Below are positions 26,751-34,910 of a stretch of 54,443 bases of DNA, piece by piece. Position numbers and translations under genes: made by a program. A model generated the notes under the pieces. The model was not told where the DNA came from. It searched no databases and worked only from the letters and a program-made list of their open reading frames with translations. The first letter of the stretch is position 1, and each line of letters opens with the position of its first letter. Source of the stretch: Chlorobiaceae bacterium (GTDB lineage: Bacteria > Bacteroidota > Chlorobiia > Chlorobiales > Chlorobiaceae); contig JABDHK010000059.1 in assembly GCA_012972835.1 (NCBI GenBank), forward strand, positions 1 to 54,443. The letters run 5' to 3'.

Positions 26751-28920
26751 GCAACAGAACATGCCGGGAATCGAAAGTGAAACGCTGAACCCGGTGCTCA
26801 TTGCACAGATCGCAAGCCGCCTGTTCAATGAACTGCCTGAAGCAGGAAGCGTCCCGAAATATGAAACCGATGCCGCAGGAGCACCTTCATCGCTTCAAGA
26901 GAGCATTAGCGATAAAACAGTTCTTGCTGGCGAACCTGGCAGAGTGAACTTCCCGACTGATCTGCAACAGCAGAACTTTCCACTGGAATCAGGCCTGCCT
27001 TATGTTTCCGAAACTGTTCCAGCACAACCGGAACATGATTTTTATTTTTTGCCCGGCAAGCCTGAAAAAAAAGAGGACCCGCTGGGACATCATGCCAACA
27101 AGCTGACCGAACAACAGAACTATTCAGAAAACACCAACGGCTCTTACGGTCTCGACCAGTTTATCCGCCGCACTCTGCCTCCTACACCGGAGAGTAGCGA
27201 AATATTTTCAGGTAATAACCAGGAAAACATCACACCGTTTTTCACTGCATTAAATGGAGGGTTACCAACTGAGGATGATTTCTCCTTTAAAGTACTCCTT
27301 GCTGCCGCTCAGGATCCGACTGAAGTTACAGGTGCTCATCCGGAAATAATCCCTCAGACTCCTTTCCCTGAAGCTTTTTCAGCCAATCAACTGCAGGAGC
27401 AGCATCCATCATCTCCGGCCTCAACCGGAGGCCCTGCTGAAGGGCAATGCTATGCTGCAAAACTCTATAGAACCTTTGAACAGGAGCAGGGCAGCCCGAA
27501 TCTTGAGGCAGTTTTTCAGTCGCTGCGTGGTGGCACAACTGCTCCTGCCGGAGTACCTGAACTTCCCGGGAAAGCTCCTGCGCCGGTATGGCCGAAAGGG
27601 AGTCCAGAAACACTCGGCAGCGGCTCTTTGCCATTCAGTATGCCTGACGCTCCCAAAGAGCCCTATTACTTTTTGCGTGAGCCAAAAGCTCCGATACACC
27701 AGCCCGAAGGCTTTGACGTCCTCACCATACGCAAGGACTTTCCTGTCCTTCACCAGAAGATTCACGGCAAGCAGCTTGTCTGGTTCGACAATGCTGCAAC
27801 AACACAGAAGCCGCTCAGCGTCATCAACGCGGTAGCTCACTTTTACGCCAACGACAACTCGAACATCCATCGCGGTGCACACACCCTTGCTGCCCGTGCC
27901 ACTGATGCCTATGAAGGTGCCCGTGAAAAAATCAGGCAGTTCATCGGTGCCGGGTCAGCATCGGAAATTATCTATGTGAGAGGGACTACCGAAGGTGTCA
28001 ACCTTGTAGCCCAGACCTGGGGACGGAAGTTCATACAGCCGGGTGACGAGATTGTGCTCTCCATCCTTGAACACCATGCCAATATTGTGCCCTGGCAGAT
28101 GGTTGCACAGGAAAAAGGCGCTCGCATAAAGGTTGTTCCAGTCAATGACCGGGGCGAAATCATCATAGAAGAGTACACCAAACTGCTCGGACCACGCACA
28201 AAGTTTGTGTCGCTGACCCAGGCATCGAACGGTCTCGGGACTATTCTTCCCGTCAGGGAGATGATACAGCTGGCCAAGCGCTTTGACGCAAAGGTGCTCA
28301 TCGATGGGGCACAGTCGGTTGCCCATATACCAGTCAATGTGCAGGATCTTGATGCTGATTTCTTTGTCTTTTCAGGGCACAAGATCTTTGCTCCAACCGG
28401 TATTGGTGTGGTCTACGGCAAACGGGAACTGCTTGAGATTATGCCTCCTTGGCAGGGTGGCGGCAACATGATTCAGGATGTGCGCTTTGAGGAGACCATC
28501 TACAATGAGCCACCGGCAAAATTTGAAGCGGGAACTCCTTCGATCGGTGACGCAATAGGGCTTGGAGCAGCGCTTGACTATGTCCGTAAAATCGGGCTTG
28601 ACAACATCGCCCGTTACGAGCATGAGCTGACTGAGTATGCTACGGAAAAACTCATCAGGATTCCGGGACTCCGCATCATCGGCACGGCACGAAACAAGGT
28701 TGGAGTGGTCTCGTTTGTGCTCAACAAGCTCCCCAACGAAGAGGTAGGCAAACTGCTTGACCGCGAAGGCATTGCAGTCCGAACCGGTCACCACTGCTCG
28801 CAGCCATCACTGCGCAGGTTCGGTGTTGAAGGCACCATACGTCCGTCGCTTGCTTTCTACAATACCAGGGATGAGATCGATCGACTGGCCGAGGTGGTCA
28901 ACCACATTCAGCGGCGATAA
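26734..28920 (+). CDS. SufS-type cysteine desulfurase, predicted encapsulin cargo
   Basis: 728 residues from ATG 26734 (ATG 26761 and TTG 26701 are alternatives). It removes sulfur from cysteine, giving alanine and an enzyme persulfide. The last ~400 residues form a type II (SufS/CsdA) enzyme: WFDNAATTQKP, SNIHRGAH, ILEHHANIVPWQ, VFSGHKIFAPTG with the PLP lysine, and RTGHHCSQP with the catalytic Cys. The first ~325 residues are low-complexity, rich in Pro, Glu, Gln and Gly, with short hydrophobic islets (SRLFNELPEAG, TPFFTALNGGLP, PYYFLREPKAP). Such extensions direct desulfurases into Family 2 encapsulins. The gene follows the shell gene and ends at an intrinsic terminator. Confidence 0.93.
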   Translation: MPREYEQQNMPGIESETLNPVLIAQIASRLFNELPEAGSVPKYETDAAGAPSSLQESISDKTVLAGEPGRVNFPTDLQQQNFPLESGLPYVSETVPAQPEHDFYFLPGKPEKKEDPLGHHANKLTEQQNYSENTNGSYGLDQFIRRTLPPTPESSEIFSGNNQENITPFFTALNGGLPTEDDFSFKVLLAAAQDPTEVTGAHPEIIPQTPFPEAFSANQLQEQHPSSPASTGGPAEGQCYAAKLYRTFEQEQGSPNLEAVFQSLRGGTTAPAGVPELPGKAPAPVWPKGSPETLGSGSLPFSMPDAPKEPYYFLREPKAPIHQPEGFDVLTIRKDFPVLHQKIHGKQLVWFDNAATTQKPLSVINAVAHFYANDNSNIHRGAHTLAARATDAYEGAREKIRQFIGAGSASEIIYVRGTTEGVNLVAQTWGRKFIQPGDEIVLSILEHHANIVPWQMVAQEKGARIKVVPVNDRGEIIIEEYTKLLGPRTKFVSLTQASNGLGTILPVREMIQLAKRFDAKVLIDGAQSVAHIPVNVQDLDADFFVFSGHKIFAPTGIGVVYGKRELLEIMPPWQGGGNMIQDVRFEETIYNEPPAKFEAGTPSIGDAIGLGAALDYVRKIGLDNIARYEHELTEYATEKLIRIPGLRIIGTARNKVGVVSFVLNKLPNEEVGKLLDREGIAVRTGHHCSQPSLRRFGVEGTIRPSLAFYNTRDEIDRLAEVVNHIQRR

Positions 28921-28952
28921 ACAAGAGTCATTGCAGACCCAGAAAACAAAGG

Positions 28953-28977
28953 AGCCATCTCAAGAAAAGGGATGGCT
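28953..28977 (+). terminator. intrinsic terminator of the cysK-encapsulin-desulfurase operon
   Basis: AGCCATCTC (28953-28961) pairs with GGGATGGCT (28969-28977) with one G-U pair, followed by TCTTCGTT. It lies 32 bp after the desulfurase stop. Confidence 0.82.
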
Positions 28978-29025
28978 TCTTCGTTACTAACAACTTGAAG
29001 AGAGGCAGTTACCTCATCAGAGGTG

Positions 29026-29098
29026 AGGCGATGACAAGATTCGAACTTGTGAAAAAGAGTTTTGCAGACCCTTGGCTTAACCACTCACCCACATCGCC
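29026..29098 (-). tRNA. tRNA-Cys (anticodon GCA)
   Basis: The minus strand folds as a 73-nt tRNA. The acceptor stem is GGCGATG/CATCGCC with discriminator U, the anticodon stem-loop AGGGT-CTGCAAA-ACTCT carries GCA, and the T arm is ACAAG-TTCGAAT-CTTGT. CCA is not encoded (CTC follows). It lies between the convergent desulfurase operon and the porin gene, directly after the porin terminator's T-run. A cysteine tRNA beside a cysteine-consuming locus may be chance. Confidence 0.95.
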
Positions 29099-29109
29099 TT
29101 AAAAAAAAC

Positions 29110-29186
29110 ATCCGGGCGCCACTGAAGATTAGATGCACACACACACCCGTAAAGCCCCCACATGACTTTACAATTGACGCCCGAAT
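29110..29186 (-). terminator. putative long-loop terminator after the porin gene
   Basis: On the minus strand a 12-bp stem with G-U pairs forms between the arms at 29175-29186 (ATTCGGGCGTCA) and 29110-29121 (TGGCGCCCGGAT), with a ~53-nt loop, followed by eight T (29101-29108). The T-run abuts the tRNA-Cys gene, so the tRNA either has its own promoter inside this element or relies on readthrough. Confidence 0.5.
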
Positions 29187-29203
29187 GCCCGGAGAAAGAA
29201 CCC

Positions 29204-30370
29204 TTAGAAGCTAACTGTCGCCCAGAGCTCTGAACGAAGACGACTCGTATTCAGATCGGCAACAGCACCACCAACATGATCACTTGTTGTCAGGTAACGC
29301 AAAGTCGGCTGAATAGTCAAACTTCCTTTGGCTGCCTGATATACCTTGAACTGGTACTGTGCCCAGACAAATTGGTTGGTATATTCATGACTTGTAGCTG
29401 CTGAGTTATCAGTCGTTTTGTTGTAGTCATACCATGCAAGGAATGGACCATACTCAGCTTTAACTCTTAAGAGATAACCGGTGTAATCGACATTAGCATT
29501 CGCATAGGCATAGATGCTGCTTGATGGAGTGGTACCTTTACCAATATTATATAAGCCGCTGAAACCAAGTTTCAGATCACCTGCAGGAACCCCAACATTG
29601 GCTCCAAAAGTTACCGGCCTGATACCCTGATGAAAAGGTGTTCCATAGCTAGCACTGGTTGGTGAGAACGTTTGCTGAGAAACAGAATCAAACTTGGTTA
29701 TTGCGGTAAGAACTTCCGGCTCAATGGTAACGTTTCCGATAGTGGTTTTGTAGCTGGCGACAAAAGCATAGCCATCGTTCAGGAGACCGTCACCGGTACC
29801 AGCAGTGTCACTTGCAGAGATATTATCAAATACCCCAACTACCACATTCAAGTCACCATTGCCGATTTTTGTACCCCAGTTTGCACCAAAAAGCCTGTCA
29901 TTCTGGAAGGTCGTTGTTGGAATGTCAAGCGGATTTTTTGGATAGAGTGTCAGATCAAAAATAGGATTATTTGTCGAATTGAGCGGAAGGCGTCCAACAA
30001 GATAGTGACTGTCTCCATAAAAACGGCCAAAATAGAGCTGGGAAGCACCAAGAGTGTATACTTCAGAATTGCCATATCCTACAGTTTGCCATCCGCCTCC
30101 ACCACCAAGTGCCACTGTACCACTCTTCGTGAAGTTAGGCGCTTCATTGGTAAGCTGTGCTTTAAAAATATAACCATCGCCAAGATCAGCTGACGCATTC
30201 AAGCGAACCCTGTACTGGGAATAAAAATCGTCTTTAGCTTGATTGGCAGCTTCATTAGATGTCTCTCTGACCCGGACAGCGGCATCGCCGCTGAATGTCA
30301 ACTCAGCCGAAGCCGGTGACGCATAAGAGAGAACTGCAAGCATTGCAGCAAGTGATAACATCTTTTTCAT
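29204..30370 (-). CDS. outer-membrane porin
   Basis: 388 residues. A signal peptide (MKKMLSLAAMLAVLSYASPASA, cleavage near 22) precedes a beta-barrel-like sequence with alternating aromatic strands, Gly/Asn-rich turns and the outer-membrane C-terminal signature ending in Phe (LWATVSF). A ribosome site GGAGAAAAAG precedes ATG. It probably forms a diffusion channel for small solutes. Upstream lie an intrinsic-terminator-like hairpin, a Cys-rich leader ORF and a copy of the shared 28-bp motif, suggesting it supplies the pathway encoded to its right. Confidence 0.85.
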   Translation of the reverse strand: MKKMLSLAAMLAVLSYASPASAELTFSGDAAVRVRETSNEAANQAKDDFYSQYRVRLNASADLGDGYIFKAQLTNEAPNFTKSGTVALGGGGGWQTVGYGNSEVYTLGASQLYFGRFYGDSHYLVGRLPLNSTNNPIFDLTLYPKNPLDIPTTTFQNDRLFGANWGTKIGNGDLNVVVGVFDNISASDTAGTGDGLLNDGYAFVASYKTTIGNVTIEPEVLTAITKFDSVSQQTFSPTSASYGTPFHQGIRPVTFGANVGVPAGDLKLGFSGLYNIGKGTTPSSSIYAYANANVDYTGYLLRVKAEYGPFLAWYDYNKTTDNSAATSHEYTNQFVWAQYQFKVYQAAKGSLTIQPTLRYLTTSDHVGGAVADLNTSRLRSELWATVSF

Positions 30371-30442
30371 TAACTTTTTCTCCTTTTTATTTGTTGTTGT
30401 GTGTTGTTGTATTACAGAACACGTAAAAATAATTCATAAAAA

Positions 30443-30471
30443 AAGCCGGCTCTGAGAGTGACGGCCGGTTT
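30443..30471 (-). terminator. terminator/attenuator hairpin in the porin leader
   Basis: On the minus strand the arm 30464-30471 pairs with 30443-30450 (AAACCGGC with GCCGGCTT, one G-U), followed by seven T (30438-30444). It lies 70 bp upstream of the porin ATG and about 32 bp after a Cys-rich leader ORF. It may attenuate porin transcription, or terminate the long operon ending at 30741. Confidence 0.75.
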
Positions 30472-30502
30472 AGAAATAGTAGCTCCAAAAAAAACTGGGC
30501 AG

Positions 30503-30607
30503 CTATGGCTCTAATCCTGGATTCGGCATGTCAGCTTTCAACAAGAGACAACAACAGCTTGAAGAGATGCAGAAAACGCCATTAAAGGATAAGCCTTGAG
30601 AGTTCAT
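30503..30607 (-). CDS. putative Cys-rich leader peptide upstream of the porin
   Basis: 34 codons, ATG at 30607, TAG at 30503-30505. The middle reads CISSSCCCLLLK, with three consecutive TGT codons (30548-30556) after three Ser codons. It lies between the shared 28-bp motif and the terminator-like hairpin, the arrangement of a ribosome-stalling attenuator sensitive to charged tRNA-Cys. No good Shine-Dalgarno is visible, so translation is uncertain. Confidence 0.4.
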   Translation of the reverse strand: MNSQGLSFNGVFCISSSCCCLLLKADMPNPGLEP

Positions 30608-30670
30608 TCGAGTATTATTTAATTAACAATCGTTAACAATGAGCTAATTATCTTCCTTATTAACAAGCAT

Positions 30671-30698
30671 ATACCATAAATATACCCTTAATATGGTA
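30671..30698 (-). promoter_or_regulatory. shared 28-bp operator-like motif, copy 1
   Basis: On the minus strand it reads TACC-ATATTAA-GGGTAT-ATTTAT-GGTAT. It differs from the copy at 50173-50200 at only three positions. It lies about 300 bp upstream of the porin and downstream of the oxidoreductase beta-subunit gene. The outer TACCATA/TATGGTA halves are palindromic. Confidence 0.7.
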
Positions 30699-30740
30699 GA
30701 GAGGGGCTTCCTTATTTCACTCTAAATACTTCCATAAGTT

Positions 30741-31652
30741 TCAGGAAAAGCGCCATGCTCGATGGATGTTTGCCCACTTTGCATCTCTCTCTGAAATAAT
30801 GGTGTTCACATCCTCTTCCTGGAGGTGGATGAAACGGCTTTGCCCGAAAAGATAGTCTCGAAGTGAGGAGAACTCACCGGGGTTATGGTTAAGAGTGAAT
30901 TTACCATCTGAGAATTCCGCTAGATACCAGAGACCGCAGTCAACCGCGTTTTTTGCCAAAGCGATGGTTTCAGCAGTTTCGTAGCCCCAGCCAACAGGGC
31001 ATGGTGCAAAGACATGGATATAGGATGTGCCCTCGACTCTACTTGCATATTCGAGCTTTCGGAGATAATCCATTGGATAGCCAACACTTGCTGTAGCCGC
31101 ATAGTCGATTCCATGAGCCGCCACGATTTCAAACATCGGTTTTTTCTGAGTGAACGCTCCACGCAGACGTTTGCCGGCGGGGGAGGTTGTTGTTCGCGCC
31201 CCAAGGGGAGTGAGTCCGCTTTTCTGAACACCAGTGTTCATATATGCTTCATTATCGTAGCAGATGTAGATGATTTTGTCGTGACGGTCTATAGCTCCGG
31301 AGAGGGCCTGAAGCCCAATGTCGGCAGTACCGCCATCACCGGCAAAACCAACGGCATGAAAATCTTTAATGCCAAGCGCGCGCGCACCGGCAGCTACACC
31401 TGAAAGCATGGATGCCGTTCCTGGAAAGGTTGAAATAATCGCATTACAGGTAAATGCCATCTGGGGAAAAATAAAACTGACTGCAGACATGCACCCTGCT
31501 GGCACAACAGCGTAAGAGCGTTCACCAAGGACTTTCAAGGCGAGACGCAGGGCAAGGCTTCCCCCGCATCCGGGACACGCCTTGTGGCCATAAAAATATT
31601 CACGATCACTTAACTCGCGAATTGAGATCTTCTTTTCTGTACGATTTCCCAT
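30741..31652 (-). CDS. 2-oxoacid:ferredoxin oxidoreductase, beta subunit
   Basis: 303 residues, thiamine-diphosphate subunit. KACPGCGGSLALR carries Cys residues of the 4Fe-4S/TPP region, and GDGGTADIGLQAL with ICYDNEAYMNTGVQKSG forms the GDG...N metal-TPP site. It pairs with alpha, gamma and delta subunits immediately upstream in the order gamma-delta-alpha-beta used by archaeal-type POR/VOR enzymes. It catalyses oxidative decarboxylation of a 2-oxoacid to acyl-CoA, or the reverse with reduced ferredoxin. It is last in the eleven-gene operon. Confidence 0.92.
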   Translation of the reverse strand: MGNRTEKKISIRELSDREYFYGHKACPGCGGSLALRLALKVLGERSYAVVPAGCMSAVSFIFPQMAFTCNAIISTFPGTASMLSGVAAGARALGIKDFHAVGFAGDGGTADIGLQALSGAIDRHDKIIYICYDNEAYMNTGVQKSGLTPLGARTTTSPAGKRLRGAFTQKKPMFEIVAAHGIDYAATASVGYPMDYLRKLEYASRVEGTSYIHVFAPCPVGWGYETAETIALAKNAVDCGLWYLAEFSDGKFTLNHNPGEFSSLRDYLFGQSRFIHLQEEDVNTIISERDAKWANIHRAWRFS

Positions 31653-31675
31653 TGATTCAATACTCCCTGAACTCT

Positions 31676-32839
31676 TCAGATAAATTCTACACTTTCTCCA
31701 TCGTCGGTACTCTTCATGCGCTCAAAGATCTGCTCAATATCTGCGGCGGCAATATCTTTTCCTCCCAGACCTCCAATGAAGTTACGCAGCCGGGGCGGTA
31801 CAACCTTCGTCCGCATCAAAGCTGAATTAACATTGGTAAACACGGTTCCTTCGAAGCCAAAAGAGATGTCCTTTTCAAGCACTCCGACCGCTTTTGAACC
31901 GGCAAGAGCTTTCCTGATTTCCGCATCGGGAAAGGGCCGCATGTAACGAATTCGCACAAATCCCACCCGTTCTCCAAGAGAGCGAAGCTTCTCGATAACC
32001 GGTCTGACTGTTCCGGCCACACTGCCAAGGGTAACGAGAATAAATTCCGCATCATTACAGTGCATGGTTTCGAGCAACCCCGGATAGTGTCGTCCAAAAA
32101 ACTGCCGGAATCGTGCCTCAACCTCATCAATCACCGTTACTGCTGCCATCATGGCGAGGTGCTGTAACTGCTTGAATGACTGGTTAAATGCCGGGCCTGC
32201 CGTAAAGCCGAGACTCATCGGATGATCAAGATCCATTTTGTTTGTTGTCTGAAACGGAGGCAGAAAGGCATCGACATCCTGCTGTGCCGGCAGACTAACC
32301 AGCTCATAGGTGTGTGTAATGACAAATCCGTCAAGATTGATCATCATGGGAGTGAGCACATCGGGATGTTCGGCAATGGCATAGGCCTGGATGATCAGGT
32401 CAAATGACTCCTGTGCATCCTCTGCATAGGCCTGTATCCAACCGCAATCGAGAAGAGAGAGAGAGTCGCGCTGATCGCCATAGATATTCCATGGCAGAGC
32501 AAGAGAGCGATTTGCATTCATCATCACCACAGGAAAACGGCCGCCGCTTGCATAGTGCAGACATTCAGCCATATAGAGAAGCCCCTGCGATGAAGAGGCG
32601 GTAAAGGTGCGAGCCCCGACGGCACTGGCACCGATACAGGCGGAGAGGGCAGAGTGCTCGGACTCGACATGCAGATATTCCGCCTTGAGGGATTGCTCTT
32701 CGACCATTTCAGCCAGCCTCTCGATCACCGTGGTTTGAGGCGTTATGGGGTATGCAGCAATGACATGGGGACGCGCAAGGCGAACAGCTGCTGCTACGGC
32801 CTCATTGCCAGACAGAAAAGCTTTTTGCTCAAGCATCAT
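31676..32839 (-). CDS. 2-oxoacid:ferredoxin oxidoreductase, alpha subunit
   Basis: 387 residues from ATG 32839, which overlaps the delta-subunit stop (ATGA). FLSGNEAVAAAVRLARPHVIAAYPITPQTTVIERLAE is the conserved start of PorA/VorA, and SSQGLLYMAECLHYASGGRFPVV the pyrimidine-binding part. The C-terminal LGSVAGTVRPVIEKLR and VGFVRIRYMRPFP are also family marks. The 2-oxoacid specificity cannot be read from the sequence; the neighbouring ligase and aminotransferase suggest an aryl or branched acid. Confidence 0.92.
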   Translation of the reverse strand: MMLEQKAFLSGNEAVAAAVRLARPHVIAAYPITPQTTVIERLAEMVEEQSLKAEYLHVESEHSALSACIGASAVGARTFTASSSQGLLYMAECLHYASGGRFPVVMMNANRSLALPWNIYGDQRDSLSLLDCGWIQAYAEDAQESFDLIIQAYAIAEHPDVLTPMMINLDGFVITHTYELVSLPAQQDVDAFLPPFQTTNKMDLDHPMSLGFTAGPAFNQSFKQLQHLAMMAAVTVIDEVEARFRQFFGRHYPGLLETMHCNDAEFILVTLGSVAGTVRPVIEKLRSLGERVGFVRIRYMRPFPDAEIRKALAGSKAVGVLEKDISFGFEGTVFTNVNSALMRTKVVPPRLRNFIGGLGGKDIAAADIEQIFERMKSTDDGESVEFI

Positions 32840-33141
32840 AATCCCTCTTTCTCCATAGTGACAGCTTTCTGCCGACACTCCCTTGCACAAATTCCACACC
32901 CTTTGCAATAGTCATAATCAATCTCCAGCCCGCCCTGTTTGCTGCTGTGAATAACGCCGTCCGGGCAAAGCAGCCAGCAAATCAGGCATTTGGAGCATCT
33001 CAGCGCATCAATGATAGGACGATGGCTCCGCCATGAGGCATTTGTTTCGACCAGATGACCTGAAGGAAAGGCGGTACCTACAGGATATTCTGCCAGATCT
33101 TTTGGCGGCTTGAATGAGTTCTGCCGAATAGGATGGTTCAT
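32836..33141 (-). CDS. 2-oxoacid:ferredoxin oxidoreductase, delta (ferredoxin-like) subunit
   Basis: About 101 residues from ATG 33141, which overlaps the gamma stop by 4 bp. Two 4Fe-4S motifs are visible: CSKCLICWLLCP (about 53-64) and CKGCGICARECRQ (about 84-96). They carry electrons between the TPP site and external ferredoxin. Confidence 0.92.
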   Translation of the reverse strand: MNHPIRQNSFKPPKDLAEYPVGTAFPSGHLVETNASWRSHRPIIDALRCSKCLICWLLCPDGVIHSSKQGGLEIDYDYCKGCGICARECRQKAVTMEKEGL

Positions 33142-33686
33142 CTGAGTTTTCCTCCGCAAGTGATGTATGTATGTTCGAGCAACACCGCATTCTTCCCGGC
33201 TATTGTACCTTTCATCTCCTGCTCTACTGCTGCGAACAGTGAGTGAAGTTTGACGACGTCACTCACTGCAGCCAAAGCACCCAACATGGCTGTATTGGTA
33301 ATCGGGCGGCCAAGATATTGTTGTGCCAGAAGAGTGGCATTAACCAGAACTGTACGGATATTATCAGGGAAAAAGATCTGCAAATCATTACGCGTTGTAT
33401 TGACCAGAAGCAATCCTCCAGCCCTCAAGCCATTCACTGCCTGGGCATCGAGCAAGGTATCATCAAGAATAACAACGACATCACACTGGGTAATGATACT
33501 GCGATCAGCAATTTTGCGATCATCTATGCGTGTAAAGCCAAGGACAGGTGATCCCCTGCGTTCAGGTCCAAATGATGGATAAGCAAGGGCATAACGATGC
33601 TCAAAAAGTGTAGCCGCAATACCCAGCAAGCGTGCTGCCGTAAAAGCACCCTGGCCACCTCGTCCGTGAAAGCGGATCTCAACCAT
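33138..33686 (-). CDS. 2-oxoacid:ferredoxin oxidoreductase, gamma subunit
   Basis: 182 residues. MVEIRFHGRGGQGAFTAARLLG opens the domain, and PSFGPERRGSPVLGFTRID follows as in PorG/VorC. The TNTAMLGALAAVSDVV end is also conserved. This subunit contributes to CoA binding. Its start overlaps the aminotransferase stop by 8 bp, tying the oxidoreductase to the aminotransferase translationally. Confidence 0.92.
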   Translation of the reverse strand: MVEIRFHGRGGQGAFTAARLLGIAATLFEHRYALAYPSFGPERRGSPVLGFTRIDDRKIADRSIITQCDVVVILDDTLLDAQAVNGLRAGGLLLVNTTRNDLQIFFPDNIRTVLVNATLLAQQYLGRPITNTAMLGALAAVSDVVKLHSLFAAVEQEMKGTIAGKNAVLLEHTYITCGGKLR

Positions 33687-34857
33687 TGTTGAAGCTCCCG
33701 GCTAGCGAGCGTAATGTCAACAAACGCTCTCCGGCGGCGTTGAGGGTTTCAGGCTGTTTGGCAAAATGAAACCTTATCAGATGGTGAACCGGCTCACGAA
33801 AAAAACTTGATCCCGGCACTGCTGCCACTCCAACCTTGCGTGCCAGCCATTCACAGAATGAAACATCGTCGGTTACGCCAAACTCGCTAACATCAACCAT
33901 CACATAGTAGGCCCCCTGAGGTCTTGTATAGGAGAGTTCAGCGTGATCAAGCCAGTCGAGAAAAATATCTCTTTTTGAGGTGTAACTAACCCTGAGCTGA
34001 TTGTAATAAGAGTCGGGAAACTCAAGCCCAGTTACCGCTGCCTCCTGCAGAGGAGCTGCTGCACCTACCGTCAAAAAGTCGTGCACCTTACGAATTGCAT
34101 CAATAATGTGAGGGGCAGCTACCACAGTACCAAGGCGCCATCCGGTAATCGAATAGGTTTTTGAAAGCGAACTGCAGGTTATTGTCCGTTCAAACATGCC
34201 AGGCAAGGTTGCTATGCTTATGTGTTTGTGCGGGGCGTAAACGATATGCTCATAAACCTCGTCTGTAATGACAAACGCGTCAAATTCACAGGCAAGCGCA
34301 GCAATGAGTTCCAGTTCACTCTTTGTAAACACCTTGCCCGTCGGGTTGCCGGGATTGCATAAAATCAATGCTTTTGGGCGATGCTGCTCGAAAGTGTGCC
34401 GCAGTTCAGCGGGGTCAAAGGAAAACTCCGGTGGCCGCAATGGCACATAGAGTGGAATCGCACCGGTAAGTATGGTGTCGGCAGTATAATTTTCATAGAA
34501 GGGCGAGAAGATCACAACCTTGTCGCCGGGATTGCAGGCGGTCATCATGGCAGCCATCATTGCCTCTGTACTGCCACAGGTGACAACCACGTTGGTTTCA
34601 GGATCAATGGGAATACCCATGAATCGTGATTGCTTGCGGGCAAAAGCAGTCCGGAAATTGGGTGCACCCCATGTCACGGCATATTGATGCGGCCCTTCCC
34701 TGCCTGCACGTTCAGCTGCCGCAAGGAGCGCTTCCGGTGGGTTGAAATCGGGAAAGCCCTGAGAGAGATTGATAGCATCACTGGCGTTCGCCACACGGGT
34801 CATTCGCCGTATGATTGATTCCGTAAAATGGCTTGTGCGTTGACTTGTTTCAGGCAC
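33679..34857 (-). CDS. class I/II aminotransferase
   Basis: 392 residues, PLP fold type I. INLSQGFPDFNPPEALL opens the chain, LCNPGNPTGKVF is the PLP-contacting motif, FVITDEVYEHIVY holds the conserved Asp/Tyr, SSLSKTYSITGWRLG the PLP lysine, and LIRFHFAKQ the carboxylate-binding Arg. It resembles kynurenine/methionine/aromatic aminotransferases. Together with the adjacent oxidoreductase it would interconvert an amino acid, its 2-oxoacid and acyl-CoA. Candidate amino acids are Phe, Tyr, Met, Val or Ile. Confidence 0.9.
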   Translation of the reverse strand: MPETSQRTSHFTESIIRRMTRVANASDAINLSQGFPDFNPPEALLAAAERAGREGPHQYAVTWGAPNFRTAFARKQSRFMGIPIDPETNVVVTCGSTEAMMAAMMTACNPGDKVVIFSPFYENYTADTILTGAIPLYVPLRPPEFSFDPAELRHTFEQHRPKALILCNPGNPTGKVFTKSELELIAALACEFDAFVITDEVYEHIVYAPHKHISIATLPGMFERTITCSSLSKTYSITGWRLGTVVAAPHIIDAIRKVHDFLTVGAAAPLQEAAVTGLEFPDSYYNQLRVSYTSKRDIFLDWLDHAELSYTRPQGAYYVMVDVSEFGVTDDVSFCEWLARKVGVAAVPGSSFFREPVHHLIRFHFAKQPETLNAAGERLLTLRSLAGSFNNG

Positions 34858-34910
34858 TTAAAAATCCTTGAAGGTTAACGTTGATTTTTATCACTCACTC
34901 TATTGATTGC

